The position numbers were made by a program, and so were the translations under genes. From contig CM069880.1 of assembly GCA_036172665.1 (NCBI GenBank), positions 9,116,501 through 9,180,500 on the forward strand: a stretch of 64,000 nucleotides of DNA, given 5' to 3'. The stretch's first letter is position 1, and each line of letters begins with the position of its first letter. Positions 34,554-48,900 of this stretch are shown here, piece after piece. The notes beneath the pieces were generated by a model. That model saw only the letters and a list, made by a program, of their open reading frames with translations, did not search any database and was not told the DNA's origin. The DNA is from Prosopocoilus inquinatus (lineage: Eukaryota; Arthropoda; Insecta; Coleoptera; Lucanidae).

Positions 34554-36045
34554 GTTCGCCTCTAAAAAATTATTTTCTAACTATCAATACAACTTCCAGC
34601 GAACACCCTGTATACATGTTTAAATGAATTTTTTCTATATTTGCTCTAGTATTTTAAACAAAATTAAAACGTTTATTTGAAATTTTTTTCTTCATTTTGA
34701 TCAGTAATTTTTAATTTCATAATTTTAATAATTTTAATAATTATTACATTATACATTAAAATTGTTTCTTCATTTTGACCAGTAATTTTCTCAATTTCAT
34801 AATTTTAATAATTAAAAAAAAATTCAAATAAACGATTTAACTTTAATTTAATTAATTAAATAATGAAATTGAAAATTACTTAATTATTTAATAATTATTA
34901 AAATTATGAAATTAAAAATTACTGATCAAAATGAAGAGAAAAGATTCAAATAAAAGTGTATCTAAAAATCAGCTATTTTATGTTACAGTTAAATTATAAT
35001 CTAACTGTAACATAAACCTTATAGTTAAATTAAATTAATTAAATAATTAAATTAATTAAACTATAACATACAACTTATGGTTAAATTAAATTAATTAAAT
35101 AAATTAATTAAATTAATTAATTAAACTATAACATAAAATAGTTGATTTTTAGATATACGTATATTAAAAATAAATTTTTTTCTTCATTTTGATCAGTGGA
35201 ATGTTTTTAAAGTAGCAGCTACTTCAGAGGCGTGTCATACATATCAAAATAAAGGGAGAAAAAACGTGTATACAGAGTGTCCGCGAGAACCGTGTCGATA
35301 ACTAGGAAAAAAACTTTTAAATGACGTACTGAACTAGACATATTGAACGCGTTGCGAAGAAAAAAGCTGATATTCCCTTAAAAAAATTAAAAGCAATTGA
35401 AAATCGGAAAAACCAAACGGTAATTTGTTTCTCCGATAATGCCATAAGATCTAGTGGCGAAAAAGATTCTGAAACTTTTCTAATTTGTTACCTCATAAAA
35501 TTTCAAATAGAAAAGTTAGCTGTTGTAGATATTTTTAAGTACAAAGTCTTTTTTAATCTTGAACCGGACAGAAATATGATGGGAACACACTCAACGTTTC
35601 GCTATAGATTTATAGCATAATCAACTTCAATTGTAGACATTTTTCTTGGACACGAAAAAATTATTTATCAAATAATTAAAAAAGGCAGCAGACTTTGGAA
35701 GATAATATTTTAGAGACATAATTAATCTGATGTCCTGAACGCGATGCGACGATAAAAAAATACTATATTTTTATTAAAATATGTTGAGAAAACAATTGAG
35801 AACCTCAAGAATCTGATAATCATTTGTTTTTCCGATATCGCCATCAAATTGGACAGGAAAGGTCCTGAAACTTTTGTAATACAAGTTACATCGTGAAAAT
35901 TCAAGTAAGAAAGTTAGCTGCCATTGCGGATTTCCATGAACACCCTGTACATAAGTTTATAAGGACTTTTTTGTTTATTTTGATCTGTAGAATGCGTTCC
36001 TGAAGTAGCGGTCTGTATTTGTATTACACCCTGTATATATTTTTT
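34541..36045. mobile_element. Rearranged transposon copy related to the 31-34 kb element
   Basis: The right end (GAACACCCTGTACATAAG, then GAAGTAGCGGTCTGTATTTG and TTACACCCTGTATAT at about 36040) is a direct copy of 33760-33852. The left side begins abruptly in internal sequence (CTAAAAAATTATTTTCTAACT) right after the ABHD18-like exon. 34650-35210 is a scrambled AT-rich inverted repeat of AATTAAATTAATT runs. A minus-strand repeat with a CTATAAATCTATAGC-like hairpin lies at 35531-35625. Confidence 0.6.
35531..35632 (-). repeat. GCTATA-hairpin repeat family, copy 1
   Basis: On the minus strand this reads GCTATAAATCTATAGCGAAA, then CGTTGAGTGTGTTCCC, an ATATTTCTGTCCGGTTC block and a T/A-rich tail. 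The other copies are at 43405-43492 and 54216-54310. The block GGTTCRAGATTAA followed by an A-rich tail recalls a SINE 3' end, but no full tRNA-like A and B boxes are shown. Confidence 0.7.
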
Positions 36046-36971
36046 TTATAAGCATAGTGTGAGTGCGAGAGCGTTTATTGCTATTAGTTTAGAACAATTT
36101 TTTGTGTATTATATTGTATGATTTAAGCTTATAGAATGGTCCAATACGTATCAAAGTTAAATCTGGATTCCATGAAACGCTTCAGTTAATTAATTTCATT
36201 GACTAATTATAATTGTATCTCGATTCAATAATGACATATGGCTCTCTTTACGCGAATAAATAAAATCTACGTGAAGTGTTTTACGGTCTAATATTGTTTT
36301 TACGTCGTTTTAATTAATTGCGGTCTTTTATTGCTATTGCGTGTACAGGGGCGGGCTGAAATTTTCACTACCGTATGCGGACAAGTTTAAAAGTTATTAA
36401 CTGTATTACGTAGGCAAATCAAATCGGTCTTAGTTAGTAAAGATTTATTAACAAATATAGATAAATTCAAGCACTGAGCACGAGTTATGTATGTATATCT
36501 TATCGTATCTTTCTTTATACTTAGTATGTAATTATGCAGTAACTAAATGGATTTGATTTGAATTAAGAAGGGGAGAGGGGTGAAGATTATATGTATGTTT
36601 TTGCTTTTAGAATTTAGATTTAGATTATTTTTTGGTCTTTAAGAAACGAATTAGGTGTAGTTGATGGAGTCAATCCCAATCCCAATCTCAAATCCAATTC
36701 CAATTCCAATTCCAATTCCAGTTCCAATCCCATTCCCATTCCCATTCTCATTCCTGTCCTGTGTTTTATCATCTTATCTAACTATCTGTGCGGGCGGGGG
36801 ATATCAATAATTTGCTATCAGTGGATATCATACCTAGTGCTGTCACGGCTCCGGTTGTGTGTGTCGATGATGGCGTGATGTCTTTCGCAATTCCGTTCAA
36901 TTGCGTGACCAATGCGGTCCGAAATTTTCCGGCAACGCTTGCGCCAACAGACGATTTAAATATAAGAGTGC
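36046..36971 (+). other. Promoter and 5' UTR region of the receptor guanylyl cyclase
   Basis: It precedes the start codon at 36972. A hexamer microsatellite sits at 36670-36755. From about 36780 the base composition is less AT-rich, consistent with a 5' exon. The 87-codon frame at 36788-37051 is in another frame than the receptor and ends inside its first exon, so I treat it as leader sequence or chance. Confidence 0.4.
36670..36755 (+). repeat. Hexamer microsatellite (CAATCC / CAATTC / CATTCC)
   Basis: About 14 imperfect six-base units change stepwise from CAATCC through CAATTC to CATTCC. They lie about 220 bp upstream of the cyclase start codon. Confidence 0.9.
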
Positions 36972-39900
36972 ATGACCGTAAAAGTAGGATTAGTGATGCT
37001 CTTGTTTTTGCCGTTCCTCATTCTCCTCGGTGGTGGAAATTGCGGAGTTAGCGAAAAAAACCTTTCTTGTAACAGCTCCAGCGAGAGCTGCTCCCTCAAC
37101 CTCAACAGCGAACCAAGACCCTGCGAACTCATCTGTTTCGATGGGACGTGCAACATTCGAATTGGGATTGTTTTACCCAATCAATCCAAGTATATCGTCA
37201 ATTCGGAAACGGTCAGTTTTACTATTTCTTCATTTTTTTTTTAAGTCAAAATTGAGTCTAAAAGTATGACTGTTGATGTTTTTCAGGCAGAAGAACAAAT
37301 AAACCGAGCAGTAGAAGATGCCAGACGGAATCACATTATTCCCAGTGATGTGAATTTTACTTTTATCTATTACGACGACAGGTGTCAACAAGAACATGCC
37401 ACGATGGCTGCTGTAAACTCCTACGTTTATGATTGTATCCATGCAATAGTTGGACCTGTATGTGATTATTGTCTGGGTAAGTGCAACCCCTGGATATCTA
37501 AAAATAAATACCTGAAGAAGTGCCTATACATTTTTTGAGACGAAATACGTCTGAGACGTCAAGACTTGTTAGAAAAATCTTTTGGGTCATGTTTTTCACG
37601 TCGTTACTGATACGCGTGTAGTTTATTGAGTTGTGATTAATTTTTTCGACAGGCAAGTGCGCGTTGCGAAAACAAGCTGGTGAAGAAGAATCGATATTTG
37701 GGGCACATATATTAAGACGAAGTACGCAGAAATCTTAGTTGCTAACCGTGTGCCAGTGATACAAAAATTTCGTGCGTCGCTCCCGGGGGATTTCACAAGA
37801 GACAAAAATCGCGTTCGCACTTTTTCACAAAACCAAGTTCCGAATTAATTTTGTTTTTTTTTTTTTTTTTTTAATCCGCTAGAAACTTTTTTAATTATTA
37901 GCTTCGTATTTATAAAACCGCTCGAGTTAAATCTGTCTCGCCGCGCCGGTAGTTGACGTCTTCCTTAAATTAATTGAATTTCGAGTTTTCCTGCAATTTT
38001 TATTTACGCGGAGAAAAGATTTCTCTCGTCGGAACTTGGCTCGTCTTCAATTCGCAGTTTCGAATAATACAAAAGAAAAAGAATATTTATTTCACAACTC
38101 ACACACGTACGTACGTATTGTATACCATATGTTAAAGAGCTTTTAACTCAACTGTTTATATACTTACTTTTAACATTTATATATATTAAAGTGGTGCGTG
38201 GACATAAAAATATTCCGGTTTTATACCTGTCAACTAAAAATTAAAATTTGACATTGTTTATCAGTTCTAATAATAGTTACATCCTTATCTCTATACGATA
38301 GTGATGACATCAAATCTGAGTTGCATATCTTAAAATAATAGCAATTAGATACAGAATCAATAACTGACTTTATATATAGAAAGCAATTTTGTGCGTATCA
38401 TTTTTATTTGAGGACGAACCTTTTGCACCGAATTAACTAAAAAAAATCTGATCGGTTGATATGATGATATTGAATGCGAATAAAAAAAAAGTATTGGCTT
38501 TCTAACTATGTACTTCATCAACATGAGGAAGCGGAGATTGAACGGCAGCAACAGAGCAAATTAAACGAACCGAATCGTTAAAAGTGGTTAGGCAAATATT
38601 TGACCGCGCCAGATTCGATCGATTCGATTTCCACTAAGTGATTGTAATTTAATAATGGCATCGCCGCATATGTATATCGAATTACAAAACAATTTTTATA
38701 AAGCCAATCATAAACTTAAAACCGTAATTACTTTTCAGGACACCCTATATATGTACTATAAATAAAAGGTGTCTTGAAACAAAAATTCTTTTTCAGCTGG
38801 CGTTGGTCGTATTGCGAAAATTTTAGGACGTTACGGTACCCCAGTTCTCACACCAGGAGGCTTTGCTTTTGATTTTACCGAAGCAAAAACAAATTGCAAC
38901 CACGAGTATTACATGGTTGTGAACGCGGGGGCCGTCGATCACATGTCTCTTGTGAATTACTTCTGCGAGATGATGGTAAAGTACGTGGAGCGCTTCTAAC
39001 TAACTACTTTCGAAATATTCTCGACTTGCAATTCCAAATCTCTTCAGGTACGGTTGGTATAAGGTTGCCCTGATGTATGAAAAGTACGACCAAAACGAAG
39101 TCGGGGGCGATCAAACCTGTCAGCTGCTATTCAGGACCGTTATGGAAAAATTAAAGCGCATGAATTTTGAGTTTGATTACAACGACGGTGATATAGCGCT
39201 CCTCCAAGTCTCCTACGAGGTTTACCTCAGAAGAGAAGTCGGAGTTAAATTCGGAAGTACGCAAAAAAAAAACTAATTTCGAACAAGCTAATTATAGGAG
39301 TTTAATTTGTTTGTTTTCAGTTATAGCAGTGTGCGCTAGCTATTCAAACTTTCGAGAAATACTGCTCCAAGCTGAAGCTCTGAATATGATTGAGAACGGC
39401 GAATACGTGTTTTTTAATTTTGAACTTTACAATAAGTACGTATGTATACGACCCCCACCAATATTATTATTACCACCACCACCACCACCACCACCACCCC
39501 CCACCCTCCACCTGCTGCACGATTCACACAGTTCTCTTCCACTGTATTTATTTGAGTTACTTGAAACTGTTCAGAGTGACACTCAGCTCAGCTCAACTCA
39601 GCTCAGTTTAAGGTGTCTTTAATTTTCAATTATATTTTCTCGAAATCATCTAAATCTCTTTAAGTATTTTACTCTTTAATTAAATCCGCGAGTATCAAAA
39701 TGAATATAAAACGGTTAATCCAATTGGCAATTATTTGCATTAAAATAGAAATACTAATTTATTTATGCAAGTGTTTAAGTAACCGGTGCCTCCACCGTCC
39801 TGATACGCCCCATCCGATGATGCGTGGTGTTAATTATAATTATTCTTTGTATTAAAATGCTAGTGCACCGTACCCATCTCAACCATGGTATGACCCAAAT

Positions 39901-42900
39901 GATTCGGATGATAACAACGCGCGAGCGAAAAAGGCTTATAAATCGGTATTTACTTTCACGCCGTGGATCGAGGCTTATTACGGTGAACAAAATCAAACAT
40001 ACGGGGGAAAGAAGGGGATGATTTACCTGGAAGGTATCTATGACGCTATCATTTTATACGCGCATGCTGTGAATGATGTTGTAAGAAGAGACTCTAATGG
40101 AATCGCTATATCAGAGCAGACGTTTAAAGGCAGCGAGACTTTAGCTAGCATGTGGGGAAGGACATTTAATGGTGAGTTCTATGTAATTAAAAACTAGTTA
40201 ATTAACACGAGACAATCGATTTTGACTCTTTTAGGTACGCGCGAATCTGTTTACATCAACTGCAACGGTCAAAGAATCGGAAAATACGCTCTGATGCAGA
40301 TGAACAGCGAATCCACCGGCATCCACATCGTCGCAGAATACGACACCACAGGTGAACAGAATTTCGTGAGGGAAATTGTTTGGCCTGGCGGTGTGGTACC
40401 CAAAGATACACCCACTTGCGGTTACGACATGTCTAAATGCCCCTGTAAGTAAAATTCAATCTATTACATCACCGTAACTTATCTGAATGCCCCGGTATAT
40501 AAAAAAAAATCAATAAATTTTATGTTCTATTCATTCGATGTTCGTAAAAAATAATATCACTGCAACTTACTTATCGAGATGCCACCGTATATAAAAAAAA
40601 TCAATAAATTTAATGTTAAAAAAAATAATGTTAATGTATATCTCAAAAAAATCTTTAAATTGTCTTATGACGTATAAGTTTAAAATTTGAACGTACATGT
40701 TTTTTTTTATATTTTGCACCCTATCTACGTAGAGGGTTTATTTTAGGAGCTACAGAAAAACTTTAAATGCAAAAGTTGCAGAGTTTTACGCCTAATATCT
40801 TTTAGAGTGATCATAAGAAACAAACACCTACACCTACTTACGGTTACGACATGTCTAAATGCCCCAGTAAATAAAATTCAAACTATTGCATCATTACAAC
40901 TTATCGAGATGCCCCAGTATATCAAGAAAAAAATCAATAAATTTTATGTTCTTTTTGATGTGCGTGAAAAATAATATCACAGCCACTTACTTATTGAGAT
41001 GTCCCCGTACATAAAAAAAAATCAATAAATTTTATGTTCTATTCATTCGATGTTCGTAAAAAATAATATCACTGCAACTTACTTATCGAGATGCCACCGT
41101 ATATAAAAAAAATCAATAAATTTAATGTTAAAAAAAATAATGTTAATGTATATCTCAAAAAAATGTTTAAATTGTCTTATGACGTTTATAAGTTTAAAAT
41201 TTGAACGTACAGGTTTTTTTTTTATATTTTACACCCTATCTATGTAGAGGGTTTATTTTAGGAGCTACAGAAAAACTTTAAATGCAAAAGTTGCAGAGTT
41301 TTACGCCTAATATCTTTTAGAGTGATCATAAGAAACAAACACCTACACCTACTTGCGGTTACGACATGTCTAAATGCTCCTGTAAGTAAAATTCAATCTA
41401 TTGCATCATTGCAACTTATCGAGATGCCCCGGTATATCAAGAGAAAAATCAATAAATTTTATGTTCTTTTTGATGTGCGTGAAAAATAATATCACTGCCA
41501 CTTACTTATTGAGATGTCCCCGTACATAAAAAAAAAATCAATAAATTTTATGTTCTATTCATTCGATGTTCGTAAAAAATAATATCACTGCAACTTACTT
41601 ATCGAGATGCCACCGTATATAAAAAAAATCAATAAATTTAATGTTAAAAAAAATAATGTTAATGTATATCTCAAAAAAATGTTTAAATTGTCTTATGACG
41701 TTTATAAGTTTAAAATTTGAACGTACAGGTTTTTTTTTTTTATATTTTACACCCTATCTATGTAGAGGGTTTATTTTAGGAGCTACAGAAAAACTTTAAA
41801 TGCAAAAGTTGCAGAGTTTTACGCCTAATATCTTTTAGAGTGATCATAAGAAACAAACACCTACACCTACTTGCGGTTACGACATATCTAAATGCCCCTG
41901 TAAGTAAAATTCAATCTATTGCATCATTGCAACTTATCGAGATGCCCCGGTATATCAAGAGAAAAATCAATAAATTTTATGATCTTTTTGATGTGCGTGA
42001 AAAATAATATCACTGCCACTTACTTATTGAGATGTCCCCGTATATAAAAAAAAATCAATAAATTTAATGTTAAGAAAATTAATGTAAATCTGTATATCTC
42101 AAGAAAAAATCTTTAAATTGTCTTATGACGCTTATAAGTTTAAAATTTGAACGTACAGGTTTTTTTTTATATTTTGCACCCTATCTATGTAGAGGGTTTA
42201 TTTTAGGAGCCACAAAAAAATTTTAAATCCAAAAGTTGTAGGGTTAATAATAATAATAATAGCCTTTATTCCCACCAAATTTGATAATTATTACGCATAT
42301 TTTACGTTTATTATCTTTTAGAGTTATCATAAGAAACAAACACCTACCCTTACTTGCGGTTACGATCTATTACATCACTGTAACTTATCTAAATGCCCCG
42401 GTATATAAAAAAATCAATAAATTTTATGTTCTGTTCATTTCATGTTCGTGAAAAATAATATCACTGCAACTTACTTATCGAGATGCCGCCGTATATAAAA
42501 AAAATCAATAAATTTAATGTTAAAAAAATTAATGTATATCTGTACATCTCAAAAAAATCTTTAAATTGTCTTATGACGTGTATAAGTCTAAAATTTGAAC
42601 TGAATTGAATTTTTTTTAATATTGTGCACCCTATCTATGTAGAGGGTTTAGTTTAGGAGCTACAGAAAAATTTTAACTCCAAAAGTTGTAGGGTTAATAA
42701 TAATAGTAATAATAATAGCCTTTATTCCCACCAAATTTGATAATTATTACGCATATTTTACGTCTATTATCTTTTAGAGTTATCATAAGAAACCAACACC
42801 TAAACCTACTTGCGGTTACATGTCTAAATACCCCTGTAAGTAATTGATTCAATCTGTTGCATCATTGCAGCTTCTTGAGATGCCCCGGTATATCAAAAAA

Positions 42901-45900
42901 AAATTAATAAATTTTATGTTCTGTTCATTTGATGTTCGTGGAAAATAATATCACTGCAACTTACTTATCGAGATGCCGCCGTATATAAAAAAAATCAATA
43001 AATTTAATGTTAAAAAAATTAATGTAAATCTGTATATGTAAATAAAAAAAAATTTAAATTGTCTTATGACGTATAAGTTTAAAATTTGAACGTACAGGTT
43101 TTTTTTTATATTTTACACCCTATCTATGTACAGGGTTTATATTAGGGGCTACAGAAAAATTTTAAATGCAAAAGTTGTAGCGTTTTATGCCTATAATCTT
43201 TTAGAGTTATCATAAGAAACAAAAGCTTATCGCAAATTGGAGAAAAATATACATTTTTTTTTAAATAGAACACCCTGTATATTATTTGCTAAAATGAAAG
43301 ATTATTTCTTTCCTGATTTCAAAAATATATAATGTGTTGACATTTGGAAGAGTCATTTGTGAAATATTTGAGGTTAGAAATCAATAAATTAATTGAAGTT
43401 TGTTCTTGTCCTGTCGAAGCCATAAATCTATAGCGAAACGTTGAGTGTTTTCCCTTCATATTTCTGTCCGGTTCGAGATTAATAAATTAATGTTTAAAAT
43501 TTTTGTTTTTTATTATTAATCCATTGTATATTCCAGTATTCAAATTTCTATTATTTTTTGTTAAGTGAAACAGCCATTTAAAACTTTTGTAAGCACTTTT
43601 CCAGGCAGTCTAGATTTTTTAAATGTCATTATGCTCATATTTTAAACTTCATTATATTACGAACGGCGCCTCCACACGTCAACGTATTATATATTTTTGA
43701 AATCAGAAAAATATGGTCTTTCAACTTAGTAAACAATATACAGGGTGTTTTATTTAAAAAACAAAAATTGGAATTTTTCTTTAATTTTCAATGCGTTTTT
43801 GTGTCCTGTCATGACTCTAAAAGATAATAGTCATGAAACCCTACAAATTTTGCGGTAAAAGGTTTTCTCTAACTCCTAAAATAAACCCTCTAGACAGGGC
43901 GCAAAATATAAAGAAAGACCCTGTACATTATGTAGTGCAAAAAAAATTAAATAAGGCGCTTGATGTTCAAGAAAAATTTTATGTGGCTGGCGATATTTTG
44001 AAATGACCTTGTATAGAAAATATTAACACGTGTCATGCTCCCCCCAAAAAAATAATGACAAAGGACGACCGATCAAATTACAAGCTACTTTTCGTTTATG
44101 ATGTGGCAAGATGTTCGTGTAAGTAAAATGTCACTTTTAGGTTCTTACATCCATTAGCGGCTGTGACATATCATGTATTAATGTATCATATATCGTCTGC
44201 ATGCAGAAAATAACTTGCTTTTGTAACAACGGATGTTTTCTTTGCTGAATGAACAACAATATACAGTCGCGAGCAATAAATTTTCGTCGCCACTGACTGT
44301 CAAAGGTTGGCACCGAACATGTATTTCATTAAAAAAAAAGGGGGAGAGTTGTCTTAACTTTGAATGCTCGATACCTTCTTGGTAAAACACAACAAATTTA
44401 TATGAACATTTTAAATATCTGGCAAGAACTGACGTTTTGATTGACAGTCACGATCAAAATTTAATGCTCGCGACTGTACAGGTTTTTTTTAAGACTTTGC
44501 ACCCTGTTTAGAGGATTTATTTTAGGAGCTAGAGAAAAACTTTAAATGCAAAAGTTGTAGGGTTTTATGACTGTTATCGTTTAGAGTCATCACAAGAAAC
44601 AGAAGCGCATCGCAAATTTGAGAAAAAAATACCGTTTTTGTTTTTTTTTTAAATGAAACACCCTGTATATTGTTCGCTAACATGAAAGACTATATTTTTC
44701 TGATATGAAAAATATATAATATGTTGACATTTGGAGGGGCCGTTCGTGATATAATTAAGTTTAAAATTTCGGCATAATTACGTTTAAAAAATCAAGACGG
44801 CCTGGAAAGGTGCTTAGAAAAGCTCTAAATGGCTGTTTTAATTTGTAAAAAACAATAGAAATTCGATTATTGGAAACCCTACAAGTAGGATTAATTTTAA
44901 AAAACAAAATTCCAGGCCGCCTTAATATTTTAAACATTAATTTGTTGATATTCTAACCTCAAATATTTCACAAATGGCTCATCGAAATATCAACACATTG
45001 TATATTTTTGAAATCAGGAAAATAAGATCTTCCATATTAGTAAACAGTATGCAGGGTGTTACGTTAAAAAAAACCAAAAATTATATATTTTTTTCCAATT
45101 TGCGATGCGCTTTTGTTTTTTGTGATAACTGCAAAAGATAATAGCCATAAAACCCAAAACTTTTGCGTTTAAAGTTTTTCTCTAGCTCCTAAAATAAACC
45201 CTCTATATAGGGTGTAAAATTAAAAAAAAAAAAAACAACTGTACAGGGTGGTCCAACGATGCGTATTTCTTCTGTGAGGCCTATGGAAAAAAAATAGGAA
45301 AAAAATCGATAAAGAATTTTATACCAGACAACACGCAGCATATTATAAAATTATTTTGAATTACACAGAGTGATTAGAAAAATGGCGGTTCGTGGTTTTA
45401 ATGGAACACCCTATATATTTTTAGACATTTGGATGCGCCGCAGTAAGCTGATTACAACGGTATAAATATATATTGATTTCACTGAACTACTTTCGTAAAA
45501 TAATTTTTTTTCTTGGAAAATTCTTAAAAAATTCAGTCAGACGAAATACGCATCGTTGGGCCAGCCTATACATACATGCTTGATTGAAAAAAAATAATTT
45601 TATACAGTTTCTTTTTGATTTCTTTTTTCTGTGTGTGAAAAAGACATTCGAAAAGAAAGTTTTAAAGAGAGACTTAAACTTGTGGGTAATGATATTAAAG
45701 TTTACCTATACATAGGGTGTTCATAAAAAGCCTGTACACATTTTGGCAGTAATAGTAATAATCGCGACAAGAAAAAAATTCTAATAAACTCTTCTAGAAT
45801 TTTTATTTTTTACGTAAAATTCGGGGTTTCTACTATCACATACCAAAGTGTGTACAGTTTTTTTTTATTAACACCCTGTATAAAATTTATCCGCGCTTAC

Positions 45901-48900
45901 CATTTGAAAATTTTTAATGCGTAATTTAATTAGGTGCTCACTCTGGCGGAATACTTTTAATTACATATTAATATTTTAATTAAAACGTGGCCAGAAAAAA
46001 AGCAGGCGAACAAATCAGATTAAGTATTCATCTGCGTGGAATACTTATCAGAGGAAAAAATTAAATCACTTGTTAAACAAAACTTGCTCTGGCGTGATAA
46101 TTCGCTCTTGTTCGAATTGTTTCACCGTCCGAATTTTAATCAAACGTAAAAAAAAATTCTTCAAGCGTAAACAGTAAATCTGTTTTCTCTTTCAGCTGAA
46201 GTGAACGTTCTGCTTATAGTCATAAGTATATCTCTGGGGATAGCTTTGATTATATTCACGGTGTTCCTCTACAGGTAGTTTTTTTTTATAGTTTTTGTTT
46301 TTTTTTTTTTGTTTTTTGCTCTTAACTTTATTTCCAGGCACTACAAGTTGGAGGCCGAGCTGGCTTCGATGTCTTGGAAAGTTCACTGGGAAGAAATAGT
46401 TTGGTTTCCCAACGTAAAAAATCGCAACAGCTTATATTCTATGGGGTCGTTCACAAAAAGAGGAAGCGTAATAGTATGTGTTTGTTATTTATTTATTTAA
46501 ACAAAGAGAAAGAAAAATGCCTTCCGTTCAATCCACGCAATGAAAATCTTTTGTTAAAGTCTTATTTCGGTCTTAAATATTGAAGTAAGGTATACCGTAT
46601 TACAAATAATAAGAATAGTATATTCCATGCGCGAGTGAGAGAATAATGGAGGGAGAATGATGGGTGTACTCGATATACTCGCCCCCCAAATTACAGTCGC
46701 GCGTTGACTTGCGACTTGCATTGCTTTATAGTTTCCTTCTCTATTAATACGCAGAGTTCATTTCGCTCGCGCGTATCACTAAGATAAGTATAAATTTTGC
46801 GTAGCGGTATAAAAGAAATCGTAAATTATTTTTAAATCGCAACTCGTCGATGACTAAAAATAATTTGCGATTTCTTTTATACCGGCAAATAAATTTAACT
46901 TATACTTAGCTTGTTATTTATGTTATTAGTAAATAATGTTAGATAAATAAACATATACAAAATAAGAAAACACCGGCACTTCCACCTTTTTTTCTCGTTC
47001 GAGTAAATGTTATCATTTTCTGGTAGGAGTTGATTCTTTTCTAGACCGTGCAATCAGAAAACGACGGATTTAGTTTAGCAGGTGACAGACAGGTTTATAC
47101 GAACGTGGGTTATTATAAAGCAGCGAGGACGGCGGTGAAGCGACTGAAAGATACGAAAATCGAATTGAACAGAAGCCAGCTGCTAGAAATGAAAGTGATG
47201 AAAGATTTATCCAACGATCACTTAGTGAAGTTCTTCGGTGTTTGCTTGGATATACCGCACTGTTGCATCCTGACTGAATACTGTCCTAAAGGAAGCCTCC
47301 AGGATATTTTGGAAAACGAGCAGGTTAAACTCGACATGGTTTTCCGAATGTCTTTGATCCACGATATAATCAGGGGGATGCATTATTTACACCACAGTGA
47401 TATTAAATCCCACGGCGCGCTCAAGTCTTCTAATTGCGTCGTGGACAGCAGATTCGTTCTTAAAATCACCGATTTTGGTTTACATTTCTTGCGAGTACAC
47501 GTTGCTGATGAACCTAACGATGTACAATCATACGAATATTGGAAACGTAAGTACTACTCATTCATTCATTCAAAAAAAAAAAAAAATTAAATCAAATTAA
47601 GCCTTCCACTCACTTTGTTTTTTTTTTTTGATTTATTTAAAAGTGTCCAGTGAATAGGGGGCTTTAAAATTTTCAACTGCTTTTATTTTCAGGTAAACTT
47701 TGGACCGCCCCTGAATTACTGAGAATGAGCAACCCCCCGAAATGTGGAACTCAAAAGGGCGACATTTATTCTTTCGCGATCATCGTGCACGAGATAGTGA
47801 TGCGGCAGGGTGTGTTTTATTTAGGGGAAAACACCAATTTCACCCCTAAAGGTAAGCTCTCTCTCGCGGTTGAAATTGCCAATTTGCTTCATATAATTAT
47901 CACTCGCAATGTCATTAAAATTTTCCGAATTACGCGCTTCGTTGAATATTGGATTTTCGAGATCAGTTTCCAGATTTGCATATTAAAATTAGTACGCCAG
48001 TCGAAGGTTGTATTAATGCATAGTATTCTATATGACATCGGGTTTGGACCATCCTATGCCAAAATATATAAAAATTTTAAACCTCTACCATCAAGTTTCC
48101 CAACAGAATCGCTCACACTACCTAACCATTCACCAATTATTAATTTATGAACCTCCAAGAAAAAAATTACGTTTCAAAAAATTTCTCTATTTAAAAAAAT
48201 AATTAATGTTTTGAAATTCCCAAATTTCCGGCCGGCTTACTTATTAGTACAGGTCGGAATCACATATTTCGATGCACAGGGTTTTTTGCACCCTATCTTA
48301 GTAGAGGCTTTATTTTCAGAGTTAAAGAAAAATTTTAATGCAAAAGTTGTGGGGTTTTATGGCAGTTGTCTTTTATAGTTACCACAAAAAACAAAAACGC
48401 AACGCAAATTGAAAAAAAGAATACGATTTTTATTTTATTTTTTTAATGTAACATTCTGTATATTGTTTGCTAAGATGAAAGATCATATTTTCCTGATTTC
48501 AAAAATAAATAACATGTTGATACTTGGAAGAGCCGTTTCTGAGATATTTGAGGTTAGAATATCATTAAATCAATATTTAAAATATTAAGGAATTTTGTTT
48601 TTTATTATTAATTTATTCTGTAGGGTTTCCAGAATTCGAATTTCTATTGTTTTCTGCCGACTAAAACAGCCATTTAGAACTTTTGTAAAAACCTTTTCAC
48701 AGGCCATTTTGATTTTTTAAACGTCATTACACTGATATTTTAAACTTAATTATATCACGTACGGCCGCTGCAAATATCAACATATTGTACATTTTGGAAA
48801 TCAGAAAAAAATAATCTTTCATTTTAGCAAATAATATACAGGGTGTTCTATTAAAAAAAATTAAAATTGTATATTTTTCTCCAATTTGCGATGCGCTTTC

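Noticed and set aside
36788..37051. 87-codon plus-strand frame before the cyclase start
   Set aside because: It overlaps the cyclase signal-peptide exon in another frame, and the cyclase frame is supported by a signal peptide and matching exon phases.
47852..48150. Continuation of the pseudokinase frame past 47851 to a stop near 48150
   Set aside because: A GTAAGC donor at 47852 and the precise in-phase continuation at 59898 (EIVEAIKNG...) show that this is intron.
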